Shown here: piece by piece, positions 5,453-6,371 of the stretch
Layout of the letters: each line of letters begins with the position of its first letter
How positions within the stretch are numbered: the first letter of the stretch is position 1
Made by a program: the position numbers and the translations under genes
Assembly: GCA_018712905.1 (NCBI GenBank)
Contig: DVGD01000137.1
Span: 1-6,371 of the forward strand
Reading direction: 5' to 3'
From: Candidatus Avoscillospira stercoripullorum
GTDB taxonomy: Bacteria; Bacillota; Clostridia; Oscillospirales; Oscillospiraceae
Length of the DNA: 6,371 bases
The notes under the pieces: model-generated
What the model saw: the letters and a program-made list of their open reading frames with translations, nothing else
What the model was told of the DNA's origin: nothing
Databases searched by the model: none

Positions 5453-5459
5453 CCTCCTT
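5453..5459 (-). promoter_or_regulatory. Shine-Dalgarno of mtnN overlapping the luxS stop
   Basis: On the minus strand the luxS stop TAA runs directly into the site as TAAGGAGG. AAGGAGG lies 7 nt before the mtnN ATG, which places luxS and mtnN in one translationally linked unit. Confidence 0.85.
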
Positions 5460-5934
5460 ATTCGGGATACCGGAGGGTCTCCGGCGCGGCAGTTTCCAGC
5501 ACGCTCACATACCGCCGGGCGTAGAACTGCGCCATGGGGAGGTTCATGTCGAGATAATTGCCGCAGTCCTTGGCCGACGCCCCGGGAATCTCCCCGGAGA
5601 AGTCCCGAATGAAGCGGAAGGTGTCGGCCACCAGGGGCAAAACGTCCTCGGACGCAAGATCCCCAGAAAGGAGCAGGTAAAATCCCGTACGGCAGCCCAT
5701 GGGGCCAAAGTACACCACGCGATCCTTCCAGGTCGGGTCGTTTCGCAGGTACGTGGCGCCCAGGTGCTCCATGGCGTGCACCTCGGCGGTGTTCATCACC
5801 GGCTCGATGTTGGGCGCGGTGATGCGAAGGTCAAAGGTGGTGACGGTCTCGGCGCCCAGCCGATCCTTCCGGGAGACGTAGAGTCCCGGCCGCAGGCGCA
5901 GGTGGTCGATGGTAAAGCTAGCGATTTTTTCCAT
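5458..5934 (-). CDS. luxS: S-ribosylhomocysteine lyase LuxS (AI-2 synthesis)
   Basis: A 158-residue metalloenzyme that cleaves S-ribosylhomocysteine to homocysteine and 4,5-dihydroxy-2,3-pentanedione, which cyclises to autoinducer-2. The metal site HAMEH (H53, H57) and C124 in KDCGNY are present, as are catalytic E56 and C81 in GPMGCRTGFY. The N-terminal FTIDHLRLRPGLYVSR and TFDLR segments are typical of LuxS. Length matches the family (about 150-170). The ATG lies 1 nt after the TGA of the upstream Fe-S gene (TGAcATG). Only a poor GAAG-like Shine-Dalgarno precedes it, so initiation probably depends on translational coupling. The stop overlaps the mtnN ribosome binding site. Whether AI-2 is used as a signal here or is only a by-product of methyl-cycle recycling cannot be told from the window. 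Confidence 0.97.
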   Translation of the reverse strand: MEKIASFTIDHLRLRPGLYVSRKDRLGAETVTTFDLRITAPNIEPVMNTAEVHAMEHLGATYLRNDPTWKDRVVYFGPMGCRTGFYLLLSGDLASEDVLPLVADTFRFIRDFSGEIPGASAKDCGNYLDMNLPMAQFYARRYVSVLETAAPETLRYPE

Positions 5935-5935
5935 G

Positions 5936-6371
5936 TCACTTCACCGTAATGAGTTCATAGTCCCGGGTGCCCAGGCCGATCTCCTCGGCGTGGGCAGGAC
6001 CCGTGCGCCAGTCGGTGGTGGGATGGGCGGCGATGAAGCGATCGGGCATCCCGGCGCGCTCGGCGATGAGGCTCATGGGGTTCACCGGCTGGCGGTTCAC
6101 CGCGTCGGCGCAGGCCACATCGATGGCCACCGGATCAAAGGAGGCGAACATGCCCACGTCGGGCACGATGGCCGCGTCGTTCTCTGCGTGGCAGTCGCAG
6201 TTGGGGGAGACCTGGTTTACAATGTTGATATGGAAGTTGGGACGGCCGTCCACCACGGCCTTGGCATACTCGGCGATCTTGCCGTTGAGGTTTTCAAAGG
6301 TCTCGTCCTGGGCGGCCTCCACGGCGTCCTTGGGGCACACGCCGATGCACCGGCCGCAGCCGACGCACTTA
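5936..6371 (-). CDS. DUF362 4Fe-4S protein (5' partial)
   Basis: 144 codons of the C-terminal part are visible; the gene continues past the right edge, so the start is unseen. GTG at 6338-6340 is an internal Val within the cluster motif, not a start. The visible part begins with a ferredoxin-type motif C-x2-C-x2-C-x3-C-P (C2, C5, C8, C12 of the visible part), followed by a helix-rich stretch. Then come INIVNQVSPNCDC (C58, C60), IVPDVGMFASFDPVAID (68-84) and a C-terminal segment, in the order I recall for DUF362 proteins. These are poorly characterised and are assumed to be electron-transfer or redox proteins; no activity can be assigned. A second 4Fe-4S motif may lie beyond the edge. The stop lies 1 nt before luxS, so this gene should be the first or a middle gene of the luxS-mtnN operon. 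Confidence 0.85.
   Translation of the reverse strand, partial: KCVGCGRCIGVCPKDAVEAAQDETFENLNGKIAEYAKAVVDGRPNFHINIVNQVSPNCDCHAENDAAIVPDVGMFASFDPVAIDVACADAVNRQPVNPMSLIAERAGMPDRFIAAHPTTDWRTGPAHAEEIGLGTRDYELITVK

Noticed and set aside
5152..5949. 265-residue plus-strand open frame opposite luxS and mtnN
   Set aside because: It is a low-complexity shadow of two confidently identified genes, with no ribosome binding site or motif.

Overview
This 6,371-base window is GC-rich bacterial DNA with tightly packed genes, strong Shine-Dalgarno sites and very GC-rich intergenic repeats. Protein content (LuxS, Pfs/MtnN, a bacterial CPSF-like beta-CASP nuclease, a DUF362 iron-sulfur protein) and the repeat types resemble high-GC gut Clostridia of the Oscillospiraceae kind. 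That placement is from recall of family features, not from a search.

Layout. Positions 1-1023 (+): the 3' part of a NUDIX hydrolase gene, followed after 9 nt by a TRIC/UPF0126 membrane protein gene, closed by a perfect bidirectional terminator whose stem contains the stop codon. Positions 1024-1372 hold no gene: the terminator, two facing GTAGGGGCG-type hairpin repeats, and a 146-bp MITE-like element whose arms are themselves hairpins. Positions 1373-2971 (-): a beta-CASP metallo-beta-lactamase nuclease. Positions 2972-3107: a divergent promoter region. Positions 3108-4205 (+): a PLP enzyme of threonine synthase type with an N-terminal zinc ribbon. Positions 4206-4752 (547 bp) hold no gene: eight more hairpin repeats in both orientations, then a terminator. 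Positions 4753-6371 (-): an operon read right to left as DUF362 Fe-S protein (5' end outside the window), luxS, mtnN.

How the genes work together. MtnN cleaves S-adenosylhomocysteine to S-ribosylhomocysteine plus adenine, and LuxS converts the latter to homocysteine plus DPD, the AI-2 precursor. The two genes therefore form a complete SAH-recycling module. The DUF362 gene sits 1 nt upstream of luxS, so its translation is probably coupled to luxS. The other genes look like separate housekeeping units.

The most interesting structure is the repeat system. Ten hairpins share flanks and mostly a TTTAT-like loop, but their inner stems differ from copy to copy while staying fully paired. They are arranged in REP/BIME-like facing pairs with 18-21 nt spacers. 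No phage, CRISPR or obvious novel protein system is visible.
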